64,000 nucleotides of DNA from Escherichia hormaechei_A (GCA_042434945.1 CP170191.1:1178001-1242000), one strand, 5' to 3'. Positions 7,681-21,223 are shown, counted from the first letter of the stretch. Notes: generated by a model from the letters alone, not told the origin. A program made the numbers and translations.

Positions 7681-8082
7681 TTATTTTGTAAACCCGAAAA
7701 CCTGGATGGTCGAGGTTTGTCCGGTTTTACGATCTGTCACGTTCAACTGCAATTGACCATCGCGGTTGGCAATATCGACAATATAATCGTTGGTCACCAT
7801 GCGGCCCGGTTTACCGGTATTAATATTCGACAGTAGCCCACCTAAAATTTGTGACTGGATGGCCTGAGTAAAGTTATCTAACGCTGAGGGTGTTTCAATA
7901 CCAAAGTCATCGTTATAGCTCGGATCTTTATAAGAGTTTTGGGCCTGAGCGCTATTTAATAAAAAAGCGCCATTATTTGGGTTACCACCAAAGTTTGGAT
8001 TACGGAACTGGAAAGTCATGGTTCCAGCCCAACTTAATGGCGAAATAAGCATGAGTAGAACTACTGCATGTTTGACACGCAT
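7681..8082 (-). CDS. csgF: Curli assembly factor CsgF (C-terminus frameshifted)
   Basis: CsgF is a periplasmic accessory protein that binds the CsgG pore and positions the nucleator CsgB at the surface. The signal peptide ending in SWAG and the mature N-terminus GTMTFQFRNPNFGG, which inserts in the CsgG pore, are intact. The frame follows E. coli CsgF to STIQV. One extra T near 7692 then changes the last residues to FGFTK instead of SGLQNNSTDF, whose codons continue to 7665. Restoring the frame gives the usual 138 residues. Second-to-last gene of csgDEFG. Confidence 0.9.
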   Translation of the reverse strand: MRVKHAVVLLMLISPLSWAGTMTFQFRNPNFGGNPNNGAFLLNSAQAQNSYKDPSYNDDFGIETPSALDNFTQAIQSQILGGLLSNINTGKPGRMVTNDYIVDIANRDGQLQLNVTDRKTGQTSTIQVFGFTK

Positions 8083-8106
8083 TGCAGCCTCCGAACAATT
8101 TTTTAT

Positions 8107-8495
8107 TTAGAATTCATCATGCGCCAAATCGCCCGTACTTAATAACGCCTGATTTATCTGGCGACGATTTAGTGCTTCTTCAGTTTGAATCAGTGCAAAG
8201 ACGACAGTTTTCTCGAAGTCTCTTTTCAACGGAAATAAAAAAGTCTGGAAAATAACGTCCTGATTGACCGTTATAGTGATCCAGCTTCCCCATCGTGCAC
8301 TGGGCCTTTCATTAATCGTTAAGTTACCGTATAGTCACTTTCCCATTTATCACTAAAGGCTCGGTAAAAATCATGGCCAATAGATGAAACAGTATGGTCA
8401 GTTAGCAATCCCGGGACTTCTACCTCAACGGCGTGAAGATTCCCTGCGGCGAACAGAAATTCTGCCGCCACAATCCAGCGTAAATAACGTTTCAT
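8107..8495 (-). pseudogene. csgE: csgE, curli export gatekeeper, one frameshift
   Basis: CsgE is the small periplasmic cap of the CsgG pore that selects CsgA for export. From ATG 8495 the frame reads [18 protein letters not shown] (signal peptide) through [15 protein letters not shown] missing G near 8325 in a GGG run then gives an early stop. The rest ([15 protein letters not shown] and on to TGDLAHDEF) follows in the shifted frame to TAA 8107-8109. Length is 389 nt instead of 390, consistent with this single deletion. It starts 4 bp after the csgD stop. Confidence 0.87.
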
Positions 8496-8499
8496 GGCT

Positions 8500-9150
<651 letters not shown>

Positions 9151-9893
9151 GATGAAACCCCGCTTTTTTTATTGATCGCACACCTGACAGCTGCCTCTAA
9201 AATAGAAGCACCAGAAGTACTGACAGATGTTGCACTGCTGTGTGTAGTTAAAAAACCTTCCTCCAAAGGAGGCGGTAAAATTAAAAACAAATAACGTACT
9301 GCTGTTTTCAATCTAGCTATTGCAAACTTTAAAGCAAGTGTTAATCATGTAACAGAATGTAAAATTCGATATTAAGTTGTGTATTTTGCAGGGTGAATAG
9401 ATTTTAAGATAAGGGGAAAGTTGTACAGGTGTATAAACGTGCACAGATTTTGAAAGTCATACAATATATTATAACGAATTGAATTATTGAGCTTTTAATT
9501 ATTGTAAGCCAGCCGGTAAAAAGTATGAACTCAGCTAAAAAGTTAAGACTTCTCTAAGCTGGAAATTTTTCTTAAGAAAACTTGCTTCGTGTCACGCACC
9601 TGGCAAAAGACATTGCCATGTTTGTCTGTAGAAGCCGGTACAGGTTGGACAGCCTGTCTCGCTGTTGTCCAGACGCTCAGACAAGAATTTATTTCTGCAT
9701 TAGTGGTGTGTCGCGTCGTTTCAGGCGAGATTTACGACTTTGAGGTGAATGAGCATATAAAAATAAGGCACACGGGTGAGATATTAAATATGTTTCGGCA
9801 GACATACTCTTTTCCGTAACGCGGCGTTAACAAAACGAATCGCGTTAACGGGTAAAGACATACCTATTTTATAGCCAGGTCCAGGGTGACAGC
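9151..9893. promoter_or_regulatory. csgD-csgB divergent control region
   Basis: 743 bp without a credible gene, AT-rich in its middle (about 9300-9560). In E. coli the equivalent interval of similar length carries the RpoS-dependent csgD promoter, a long csgD 5' leader targeted by several small RNAs, and sites for OmpR, CpxR, IHF, H-NS and MlrA. I can point only to a CsgD box at 9773-9783; the other sites are expected from E. coli, not read here. Short frames inside it have no family features. Confidence 0.7.
9773..9783 (+). promoter_or_regulatory. CsgD-binding site upstream of csgBA
   Basis: CGGGTGAGATA fits the published CsgD consensus CGGGKGAKNKA at every position. It is 110 bp upstream of the csgB start, as expected for csgBAC activation. 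Confidence 0.7.
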
Positions 9894-10349
9894 ATGAAAA
9901 ACAAAATGTTGTTTATGATGTTTACATTACTGGGTGCGCCTGGGTTTGTAATCGCAGGTGATTCAGATTTAGCCAGTTCTGAATATAATTTTGCGATAAA
10001 TGAATTAAGTAAAGTTTCATACAATCAGGCAGCCATTATTGGTCAACAGGGCTCAGGTAATAATGCTGATGTACGCCAGGGCGGTTCTAAATTGCTGTCC
10101 ATTATTTCCCAGGAGGGCGGGAATAACCGCGCGCATGTTGATCAGTCAGGGACGTATAACCTTGCTTATATCGATCAGACCGGTAACGGCAACGATGCGA
10201 GTATTAAGCAGGGCGCTTTTGGCAACACCGCCATGATTATCCAGAAAGGCTCGGGTAACAGGGCGAATATAACGCAGTATGGTACGCAGAAAACAGCAGT
10301 TGTAGTACAGAGACAGTCGCAAATGGCTATTCGCGTTATTCAACGCTAG
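9894..10349 (+). CDS. csgB: Curli minor subunit / nucleator CsgB
   Basis: 151 residues: a Sec signal peptide ending near VIAG, then five imperfect curlin repeats of about 22 residues with Gln and Asn at fixed positions (for example NQAAIIGQQGSGNNADVRQ). The last repeat is the basic surface-anchoring one, ending QRQSQMAIRVIQR. CsgB sits at the cell surface and nucleates CsgA amyloid. The sequence differs at many positions from E. coli CsgB, unlike csgD across the promoter, so a switch of origin lies near here. Followed 39 bp later by csgA. Confidence 0.95.
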   Translation: MKNKMLFMMFTLLGAPGFVIAGDSDLASSEYNFAINELSKVSYNQAAIIGQQGSGNNADVRQGGSKLLSIISQEGGNNRAHVDQSGTYNLAYIDQTGNGNDASIKQGAFGNTAMIIQKGSGNRANITQYGTQKTAVVVQRQSQMAIRVIQR

Positions 10350-10388
10350 CGATGTGTGACGCCTTAATCAATCCGATGGGGGTTTACC

Positions 10389-10844
10389 ATGAAACTTTTC
10401 AAAGTGGCAGTTATTGCAGCAATCGTAGTTTCTGGCAGTGCTTTCGCAGGTGCGGTACCACAATTTGGCGGCGGCCACGGAGGTGGCTGGGGTGGCGGCA
10501 ATAACGGCCCTGACTCAACCCTGAGCATTTACCAGTACGGCGGCGGTAACTCCGCGCTTGCTTTGCAGACGGACGCCCGAGATTCTGAATTGACCATTAC
10601 CCAGCACGGTGGCGGTAACGGCGCAGATGTTGGTCAGGGCTCTGATGACAGTTCTATCGATCTGCTGCAAAAAGGCTTTGGTAACAGCGCCACCATCGAC
10701 CAGTGGAATAGCAAAGACTCTGTTATCAACGTGAAACAGTTCGGCGGCGGCAACGGCGCGGCGGTAGACCAGACAGCGTCCGGCTCAACGGTGACTGTGC
10801 ACCAGGTTGGCTTTGGCAACAACGCGACCGCACATCAGTACTGA
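10389..10844 (+). CDS. csgA: Curli major subunit CsgA
   Basis: 151 residues: signal peptide ending SAFAG, the glycine-rich N22 export segment (GGGHGGGWGGG) recognised by CsgE/CsgG, then five amyloid repeats built on SxxxxQxGxxNxxxxxQ, such as STLSIYQYGGGNSALALQ and ELTITQHGGGNGADVGQ. CsgA polymerises outside the cell into curli. The frame is clean. Substitutions against E. coli are scattered through repeats 1, 3 and 4, so this is a different species' allele. Confidence 0.97.
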   Translation: MKLFKVAVIAAIVVSGSAFAGAVPQFGGGHGGGWGGGNNGPDSTLSIYQYGGGNSALALQTDARDSELTITQHGGGNGADVGQGSDDSSIDLLQKGFGNSATIDQWNSKDSVINVKQFGGGNGAAVDQTASGSTVTVHQVGFGNNATAHQY

Positions 10845-10862
10845 TTCATTTCTGTACCAAAA

Positions 10863-10888
10863 AACAGGGCATGTGCCCTGTTTTTTTT
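10863..10888 (+). terminator. csgA-csgC terminator/attenuator
   Basis: AACAGGGCA, loop, TGCCCTGTTTTTTTT between csgA and csgC. It would limit csgC transcription relative to the major subunit. Confidence 0.75.
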
Positions 10889-10900
10889 CGGGAGGATCTC

Positions 10901-11233
10901 ATGAGCACCTTCATTCTCCTTGCCGCGCTTGCCAGCCAGATAACGTTCAGCACCTCACAGCAGGCAAATATGACAACCATTATTCCTCAGGTCACGCTGG
11001 CAGACGCCTGCGAATGTCAGGTTGAGGTGTTATCTGTCCGACAGGGGCAAGCGGGACAAAGTACATCGCGGCAGAAAAATACTCTTTTTATACCCGCTAA
11101 TCAGCCGATTGATTTAACGCGAATCAGTTTAAATATTCGTTCAGGGGATGCGGTAAAAATAATCGTCACCGTTTCCGATGGAAAATCGCTTCATTTATCA
11201 CAGCAGTGGAACGCACCGGTAAGTACGCTTTAA
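10901..11233 (+). CDS. csgC: Curli assembly inhibitor/chaperone CsgC
   Basis: 110 residues. A short signal peptide is followed by a small beta-sandwich domain with the conserved Cys-X-Cys pair (DACECQVEVLS) and the C-terminal motif TVSDGKSLHLSQQW. CsgC works in the periplasm and stops CsgA from forming amyloid inside the cell. ATG 10901 follows GGAGGATCTC. It is the last gene of csgBAC and is diverged from E. coli like csgB and csgA. Confidence 0.92.
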   Translation: MSTFILLAALASQITFSTSQQANMTTIIPQVTLADACECQVEVLSVRQGQAGQSTSRQKNTLFIPANQPIDLTRISLNIRSGDAVKIIVTVSDGKSLHLSQQWNAPVSTL

Positions 11234-11386
11234 TAATTCATGAAATCAATGATTTAATAAAGTGGCGGCGCTGCACAGGTAAGCTATGCTGATATTAAGA
11301 ACCCAGTCATCGGGTTGCTTAAATTGATACGTCATAACGGAGCGTTTTTACCCCTCAAGGACGAATTTCATTGAGGAGTACAAATA

Positions 11387-11707
11387 ATGTTCAAATCCGC
11401 AGCGTGTATTATTTCTGGTCTGGGACTGATCCTGTCCTCTTTTTTATCTCCGGCTTATTCAGCAACTATAGAAAATGGTGGGGTGATTCATTTTCGTGGC
11501 GCGGTGGTCGCTGACCCGTGCGAAGTCACGCCCCGGCATCAGCAGTTTGCGATCTCCTGTCCGGAAAATAACCGTATGAAAACGCATACCATCAGTTATG
11601 ACGAGGCGCTCCGGGGCCATCATCCTCATTCAGCTCTGGCCGCTGTCAGCATGAAATACCTGAATGAACAGAAAACGCTTGCGGTCGTTCAGGTGGATTA
11701 CCGCTAA
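11387..11707 (+). CDS. ymdA: Small secreted YmdA-like protein
   Basis: 106 residues with a clear signal peptide (hydrophobic to SPAYSA) and a mature part beginning TIENGGVIHFRGAVVADPCEVTP, which resembles the first strand and first cysteine of chaperone-usher pilin domains. A second Cys lies in FAISCPEN, so one disulfide is likely. Position between csgC and ymdB fits ymdA. The function is unknown; a fimbrial-like periplasmic or surface protein is the best description. AGGAG precedes the ATG. Confidence 0.8.
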   Translation: MFKSAACIISGLGLILSSFLSPAYSATIENGGVIHFRGAVVADPCEVTPRHQQFAISCPENNRMKTHTISYDEALRGHHPHSALAAVSMKYLNEQKTLAVVQVDYR

Positions 11708-11787
11708 CCGACGTTTTTTTCACGGCAGTTTTTCTCCTTCTCCCTCTGCGATACACTGATGAAAAAGGCGGGTTGCAGAGGGTGTTT

Positions 11788-12324
11788 ATGAGACCGCAAA
11801 TCGACGTTATTCATGGCGATATCACGACGGTACACGTTGACGTGATCGTCAACGCAGCCAATTCCTCCCTGATGGGTGGGGGCGGGGTGGACGGTGCCAT
11901 TCACCGGGCCGCAGGCCCTCAACTCCTTGAAGCATGCAAAACTGTGCGTCAGCAGCAGGGAGAGTGCCCGCCGGGGCATGCTGTTATTACGCTTGCAGGC
12001 GATCTCCCGGCCAAGGCGGTGATCCATACCGTTGGACCCGTCTGGCACGGTGGCGACCGCCATGAGGCTGAGATTCTGGAGCAGGCGTATCGTAACTGCC
12101 TGCGGCTTGCGGCGGATAACGGGTATAAGACCATGGCGTTCCCCGCCATTAGCACCGGGGTGTACGGTTATCCAAAGGAAGCGGCAGCTACAATCGCCGT
12201 GAATACCGTTTATCACTACCTTTCCCTCAAACCCATGCCGGAAAAAGTCATTTTTGTCTGTTTCGATGAGCACACCGCCGACCTGTATCAGCGGATTTTG
12301 ACCGCGCGCAGCCAGGCATTTTGA
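11788..12324 (+). CDS. ymdB: Macrodomain ADP-ribosyl hydrolase / RNase III regulator YmdB
   Basis: 178 residues forming one macrodomain. Binding-loop motifs are DVIVNAANSSLMGGGGVDGAIHR near 20-42 and PAISTGVYGYP near 118-128. E. coli YmdB removes O-acetyl groups from O-acetyl-ADP-ribose and binds and inhibits RNase III. ATG 11788 is preferred over an upstream TTG at 11773 because it gives the E. coli length and has AGAGGG upstream. In E. coli the phospholipase clsC follows; here a terminator and opgC follow at once. Confidence 0.93.
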   Translation: MRPQIDVIHGDITTVHVDVIVNAANSSLMGGGGVDGAIHRAAGPQLLEACKTVRQQQGECPPGHAVITLAGDLPAKAVIHTVGPVWHGGDRHEAEILEQAYRNCLRLAADNGYKTMAFPAISTGVYGYPKEAAATIAVNTVYHYLSLKPMPEKVIFVCFDEHTADLYQRILTARSQAF

Positions 12325-12335
12325 TGTCTGAAGTG

Positions 12336-12364
12336 CAAAAACGGCGCCCTGGAGGCGCCGTTTT
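12336..12364. terminator. Bidirectional terminator between ymdB and opgC
   Basis: AAAACGGCGCC, loop CTGGA, GGCGCCGTTTT: a strong palindrome with A and T runs on both sides, between convergent genes. Confidence 0.85.
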
Positions 12365-12365
12365 G

Positions 12366-13505
12366 TTATCCCGCTTTAACCTGAGGTTTGCCTGAGAACA
12401 GGAAACGCAAAAGCGGGATCCGCAGATGGATTTCATACAACACGATGGCAATGCCAACCACAAAGACCAGGCCGGTGAAGAAGCCCAGCGCATTCGAGGC
12501 GATATGCGGCGTAATGTACGCCCCGAAAAACAGCGTCAGCGGATGGTGAACCAGGTAGATAAACAGCGAAGCATTAACGAAATAGGTGACGCGACTGGAT
12601 TTAAAATTCAGCAGACGATGGCCCAGGGCGAATACCACGTTAACCATCCACAGGCCCATCAGCATCGTTATCACGCTCTCTGTCTCATACATCCACGCGT
12701 CCCCGCTGCCATAGCGCTGATTGAGAAGATAGGCGGCAAAGGCCAGCGCAGCACCCACCGCACACCAGGGGGAGGGGGTGGTAAACAGCGCTTTAAGCCG
12801 GGGATGAATAAATGCCAGCGCCCCAATCAGGAAGAAGGGAATGTAGAACAGGGTCTGCATCACCACGAAATTAAACAGCCCATCGCTCAGAATGGGAGGG
12901 TAGACAATGAGCAGGGTACGCCTGACGGCGGCATACGCGACCCCCAGCGCAAGAAACAGCAGAGACAGCTTGCCCAGGGTGATGTTGGCGAAGAAGGTCG
13001 AGGATGCGGTGCTCGCGCGCTGGCGCAGCTGGCTGAAGATCAACAAACTCACCGTGGTTAGTACCACCAGTACCAGCAGGAACCAGAGGTGGGAAATCAG
13101 CTCCCAGACCAGGGTGTTGTATTTCTCATAGAAGGAGAGATTCGGCCAGTTTTCCGCCTTGCCTTTAACATGCTGCAACATGATGAACTGCGGCAGCGTC
13201 AGCAGCGGAATGGCCGTCAACATCGGTATGCCCACGCGCTCCACGCGCACTTTCCACCATCGTTTGAGGGGATAGCGCAAGAAGAGCATGTAAGAGAAAT
13301 AACCGGAAATGACAAAAAATACCTGCATGCGGAAGGCATGGATAAAATCATTAAACAGCGTCAGCCACCAGGAGGGCATCTGGCTGTTCACGTGCCAGGT
13401 GTGGCTGGAATAGATCAGTGAAATATGAAAAGGGATCCCCAATAGCATGAGCCATGCGCGGATCGAGTCGAGGAAATATTCACGTTGTACAGGGGTTGTG
13501 CTCAT
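12366..13505 (-). CDS. opgC: Glucans biosynthesis protein C (succinyl transferase)
   Basis: 379 residues, an acyltransferase-3 family inner-membrane protein with about ten hydrophobic helices. The N-terminal signature REYFLDSIRAWLMLLGIPFHISLIYS carries the conserved Arg and His. OpgC adds succinyl groups to osmoregulated periplasmic glucans. Slightly shorter than E. coli OpgC (385) at the C-terminus. It is divergent from opgGH across about 250 bp that hold the shared promoters. Sequence is of the Enterobacter type, while opgG is E. coli-like. Confidence 0.93.
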   Translation of the reverse strand: MSTTPVQREYFLDSIRAWLMLLGIPFHISLIYSSHTWHVNSQMPSWWLTLFNDFIHAFRMQVFFVISGYFSYMLFLRYPLKRWWKVRVERVGIPMLTAIPLLTLPQFIMLQHVKGKAENWPNLSFYEKYNTLVWELISHLWFLLVLVVLTTVSLLIFSQLRQRASTASSTFFANITLGKLSLLFLALGVAYAAVRRTLLIVYPPILSDGLFNFVVMQTLFYIPFFLIGALAFIHPRLKALFTTPSPWCAVGAALAFAAYLLNQRYGSGDAWMYETESVITMLMGLWMVNVVFALGHRLLNFKSSRVTYFVNASLFIYLVHHPLTLFFGAYITPHIASNALGFFTGLVFVVGIAIVLYEIHLRIPLLRFLFSGKPQVKAG

Positions 13506-13666
13506 ATAACTTTGCGCATTCTCAGACTTTTCGCCTTATCCCTAAGGCTCATAATGGTTACATTCGGAGCCAACCCTACACCAAGACCGACACCCTGTCT
13601 TTAGGAGAAGCACGGAAAGTGAAAACGGTTGCAATCAGGTGCTTAATCCATGAGCCAGCGTGCTGA

Positions 13667-17783
<4,117 letters not shown>

Positions 17784-17853
17784 GTTATTACGAAGGATAA
17801 AGCTCAATCCACTGGCATTGCGTAAACCGATGCGGCTTCGCAATAAAAACGTA

Positions 17854-17955
17854 GTTGCCTGATGCGCTTACGCTTATCAGGCCTACATCGTTCCTGCAAT
17901 TTATTGATTTTGCAAGACTTTGTGGGTCGGATAAGGCGTTCACGCCGCATCCGGC
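17854..17955. repeat. BIME: paired REP elements
   Basis: Two REP palindromes in opposite orientation, 17854-17886 (GTTGCCTGATGCG ... TTATCAGGCCTAC) and 17924-17955 (GTCGGATAAGGCGTT ... GCATCCGGC), joined by about 37 bp. This is the E. coli type of BIME, in an E. coli-like segment, and sits after opgH. Confidence 0.85.
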
Positions 17956-17972
17956 AAAACAACGAGCCAATA

Positions 17973-18002
17973 AAAATACCGGCGTTATGCCGGTATTTTT
18001 TT
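17973..18002 (+). terminator. opgGH terminator
   Basis: AAAATACCGGC, loop, GCCGGTATTTTTTT after the BIME. Confidence 0.8.
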
Positions 18003-18019
18003 ACGAAAGAGGGTATCAA

Positions 18020-18247
18020 ATGCGTTTAATTGTGGTGAGCATCATGGTGACCTTGCTGGAGTGGCTGTGGCAGCATTATTAGTCGCACTATACCGGGGCA
18101 GGGGCATGGCAACCAATAGTATCCCGGTGTGCAATGGGATGTGCGTGACTCCGCCTGGCGTTATGTCACGATCCTTGATCTGCCATTCTCTCTGGTTTTT
18201 GCTACTTTACTGCTGCGATCGACATTCATCATGGCCCGTATGAGTGA
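18020..18247 (+). pseudogene. yceK: yceK, small lipoprotein, frameshifted
   Basis: YceK is a 75-residue DUF1375 lipoprotein of unknown function. ATG 18020 reads MRLIVVSIMVTLL. An extra G near 18056 then breaks the lipobox region (LLSGCGS in the shifted frame). Later codons give SAWRYVTILDLPFSLVF and DIHHGPYE to TGA 18245-18247. A lost C near 18217 compensates, so the length (228 nt) is exactly that of the E. coli gene. A TAG near 18118 and an altered codon near 18202 are substitutions. Its stop abuts the convergent msyB stop. Confidence 0.75.
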
Positions 18248-18622
18248 TTAACGTTTCATCCCACTCATCAGCTGCTGCGCGTCCTTCCTCGTATCCAGCG
18301 GTGGCTCAAGCTGAAATTCCCCCTCGTCCCATTCATGTAATGTATTCCTCTTCCTGCCACTCCTGGCGTATCTCTATCTAATCATAGTCGCCATCAAAAA
18401 CACTTTGCGCGGCTTCACCGCTAAGCATAGGTAAACATTCACCTTCTTCCCTTCGTCGGCAAAAAACTCAACTTGCCACATGATGTCGCCGTCCTGCAAA
18501 ACATATTTTTGGCATTGAACTGTTGCACATTCGCATCTTCGGCGTCGATGCCGGGGGTTGTCTGCAAGAAATTCTTCGCGTGCAGCGTCAATGGCTTCTT
18601 CAAGCGTTGCGTACATGGTCAT
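18248..18622 (-). pseudogene. msyB: msyB, acidic protein, multiply frameshifted
   Basis: MsyB is a 124-residue acidic cytoplasmic protein that, in excess, suppresses secY and secA defects. The start MTMYATLEEAIDAAREEF is intact. I count +1 near 18556, -1 near 18521, -1 near 18446, +1 near 18347, -1 near 18284 and +1 near 18256, plus a substitution creating TAG near 18381. The indels sum to zero and the span is exactly the E. coli 375 nt. Frames between them read like E. coli (QKYVLQDGDIMWQVEFFADEG). Such balanced damage points to sequence error. Confidence 0.82.
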
Positions 18623-18701
18623 TGGTGTCTCCCTGTTTTTCGTGAAGGTATTCAGGGAAAGAATAGCTGATTATGTGATTTTGCAAGTATGAATGCGAAA
18701 A

Positions 18702-19937
18702 TTAGCCGTCACGATGTTGTCTTATTCGCGCCGGGCGTAGCGCCCGGGATAAGCTGAGCCACGAATAAACGGCGTTGAACAGCACGACGCCTGCCGTCAC
18801 GATAAAGACTGCCCGGAAACCGAAGCTGGCCGAAATTCCCGCGCCGACCAGCGGTCCGGTGACGTTACCCAGATCGCGAAACGACTGGTTATAGCTGAAA
18901 ATACGACCGGCTATCTGGTTGGTGGAGTTATAGACCAGCAGCGTCTGTACAGCCGGGAGTAGCGCACCATCCGCAGCCCCCAGCAGGAAGCGCAGGACGC
19001 CGAGCTGCCACGGAGACTGCACCAACGCCATGGGGATCAGCAGCAGGACGGAGACGATCAGGGCGCAGATCAGGATCTTTTCCGGGCCGATACGGTCTCC
19101 CAGCTTGCCGAGCCTCGGCGCGCTCAGTAGCGCCGCCACGCCGGGAACAGAGGCGATTAGGCCGCTGATAAAGGCGATATTGCTGACGTTTCCCGCCAGG
19201 TCGCGTACGTAGAGCGTCAGTATAGGCGCGATTGAACCGGTGGCCACCTGGATAATCATGGTGGTTACAAACAGGCTCAGCACCAGCTTTGGGTTTTTCA
19301 GCGAGGCCAGCACATCCCGGGCGTGCAGCATCTCTTTTTTGGCCACGGGCGTGAAATTCTCGCGGATACAGATAAGCGTCACCAGGAAGCAGAGGAACAG
19401 CACGCTGGCGGTAATGAAGAATACCGGCCGCAGTCCGTAGTGGTCGGCCAGCAGCCCGCCCGCCAGTGGGCCCAGCAGTGCGCCGCTTACGCCGCCAGTG
19501 GATAGAGTGCCCAACGCCCAGCCGCTTTTCTGGCGCGGGATTTGGGTGGCGATCAGGGCGTTGGCGTTAGGGATAAATCCCCCGAGCAGGCCCAGAAGCG
19601 CGCGTAGTATCAGGAACTGCCAGACATTCTGCGCCACCCCCATCAGCAGCATAATGATCGCCATGCCGAGCGCGGAGCGCAGCAGCATAATTTTGCGGCC
19701 TTTGCGATCCGCCAGCCCACCCCAGAAAGGCGACGCAATGGCGGAGAACAGGAACGTAATGCTGAACACCAGGCCGGACCACATATTCAGGGCGCTATGT
19801 CCGGTGACGCCGAGCTGTTCAACGTAGAGGGGCAGGAAGGGCATCACCAGGCTAAAGGCGGCGCCAGTAAGAAAACAACCCAGCCACGCAACCGTCAGGT
19901 TACGTTTCCAGTTTATGGGAGCATCTGTGGGGGACAT
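18702..19937 (-). CDS. mdtG: MFS multidrug efflux transporter MdtG
   Basis: 411 residues with twelve predicted helices. The MFS loop motif is GGLADRKGRKIMLLRS near 75 and the drug-exporter motif C is LLGPLAGG near 145. In E. coli MdtG (YceE) confers fosfomycin and deoxycholate tolerance and is induced by MarA/SoxS/Rob. The start at 19937 (MSPTDAPINWKRN) aligns with the E. coli start. The sequence is diverged from E. coli, which marks a return to the Enterobacter-like backbone after msyB. lpxL follows upstream on the same strand. Confidence 0.93.
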   Translation of the reverse strand: MSPTDAPINWKRNLTVAWLGCFLTGAAFSLVMPFLPLYVEQLGVTGHSALNMWSGLVFSITFLFSAIASPFWGGLADRKGRKIMLLRSALGMAIIMLLMGVAQNVWQFLILRALLGLLGGFIPNANALIATQIPRQKSGWALGTLSTGGVSGALLGPLAGGLLADHYGLRPVFFITASVLFLCFLVTLICIRENFTPVAKKEMLHARDVLASLKNPKLVLSLFVTTMIIQVATGSIAPILTLYVRDLAGNVSNIAFISGLIASVPGVAALLSAPRLGKLGDRIGPEKILICALIVSVLLLIPMALVQSPWQLGVLRFLLGAADGALLPAVQTLLVYNSTNQIAGRIFSYNQSFRDLGNVTGPLVGAGISASFGFRAVFIVTAGVVLFNAVYSWLSLSRALRPARIRQHRDG

Positions 19938-20043
19938 AACTATCCGCATAATGAGGTGCAGGGCACCGTGAACAGTGAGGTAATAAGCCTGCTAATTATG
20001 CGCCCGGGGTATGATTGCCGCAATGACGGGGAGCTTTTAAAGC

Positions 20044-20073
20044 TAAAACAACATGCGGCCCGGAAGGCCGCAC
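20044..20073 (-). terminator. lpxL terminator
   Basis: Minus-strand stem TGCGGCC, loop, GGCCGCA followed by a T-rich run, just after the lpxL stop. Confidence 0.65.
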
Positions 20074-20078
20074 GCAGG

Positions 20079-21005
20079 TTAATACCGGGAAGGGACGCCC
20101 TGAGGCCGGGTTTTAAAGCGGCGATGCAGCCACATGTACTGCTCCGGCGCGAGCATAATGCATTTCTCGACAACGCCGTTCATCCAGCGGGCGGTGGTTT
20201 CTGCATCAATCAGCGGTGGCGCGAGTTCCGGCTCCAGCATGATGAGCTGATAGCCTGAACCGTCTGGTTTACGGCGCGGCACAAACGGCACGATAGCCGC
20301 TTTGGACATCCGCGCCAGCATCCAAGTCCCGGTGGTCGTCGCTGCATCTTCCACCGCAAAGAACGGGACAAACACGCTGGATTGCGGGCCATAGTCATGA
20401 TCCGGGGCATACCAGACCACTTCACCTGATTTCAGGGCGCGGATCATCCCTTTCAGGTCTTTGCGATCGATCATGCTTTTATTGGAGCGCATGCGTCCGT
20501 TGGTCTGGATCAAATCGATCACCGGATTATCGTTAGGACGATAAACGCCTATACCCGGCGCCTGCATGCCGAACATCCGCGCGCCAATTTCGAGCGTCAG
20601 GAAATGAACGCCAATCAGCAGGACGCCAGTCTGGTTGGCCTGAAGAATATGCACCGGCTCCATGCCGGTCCCGGCCACTTCCGTCCAGCGCGCCATGCGT
20701 TTATCCGACCAGAACCAGGCCATACCGGTCTCCATCAGCCCCATGCCGACAGATTCGAAGTTTTTAACCACCATGTCGTGGCGCTCAGATTCACTCATCT
20801 GAGGAAAGCAAAGCTCAAGGTTACGATACGCGATCCTGGCGCGACGCTTCATAAACTGCTGAGCAATGCGGCCCAGTCCTTTACCCATGCGGAAAATGAC
20901 GGGATAAGGCAACTGTACAATTAGCCACAACAAGCCAATGCCTGACCATGTTAACCAATAGCGGGGATGCAAAAGCGCGGCAGTAAATTTCGGTAACTGG
21001 GTCAT
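20079..21005 (-). CDS. lpxL: Lipid A biosynthesis lauroyltransferase LpxL
   Basis: 308 residues. LpxL moves laurate from acyl-ACP to the 2' hydroxyacyl chain of Kdo2-lipid IVA at the inner face of the inner membrane. One N-terminal helix (TWSGIGLLWLIVQLPYPVIF) anchors it. The HX4(D/E) catalytic motif is HFLTLE near 133. YAPDHDYGPQSSVFVPFF is the family's conserved block. ATG 21005 (MTQLPKF) fits the E. coli start and has AGGA upstream. It is divergent from trhO. Enterobacter-type divergence throughout. Confidence 0.95.
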   Translation of the reverse strand: MTQLPKFTAALLHPRYWLTWSGIGLLWLIVQLPYPVIFRMGKGLGRIAQQFMKRRARIAYRNLELCFPQMSESERHDMVVKNFESVGMGLMETGMAWFWSDKRMARWTEVAGTGMEPVHILQANQTGVLLIGVHFLTLEIGARMFGMQAPGIGVYRPNDNPVIDLIQTNGRMRSNKSMIDRKDLKGMIRALKSGEVVWYAPDHDYGPQSSVFVPFFAVEDAATTTGTWMLARMSKAAIVPFVPRRKPDGSGYQLIMLEPELAPPLIDAETTARWMNGVVEKCIMLAPEQYMWLHRRFKTRPQGVPSRY

Positions 21006-21223
21006 GTCTGTCCTGTGTTCTAACGTCCTGAAAGGATATTGTCTCATTTTTTAAGGCATAGCCAAAATGTCTGTCATCGAAACATGAAAGAATATGCAAA
21101 TGTTAAGTCTGATTAATCAGGTTGACTGAAATGTAGCGTAAATTGTGTGGATGTAAATTGTCTTTGTTTGCTATATCATGCCGACCGATTTTTAATTCTC
21201 AACGATTGCAGGACTTGTACACC

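Noticed and set aside
17854..17955. REP pairs (also 51621-51692) as CRISPR or attachment sites
   Set aside because: They are ordinary BIME palindromes typical of enterobacterial intergenic DNA.
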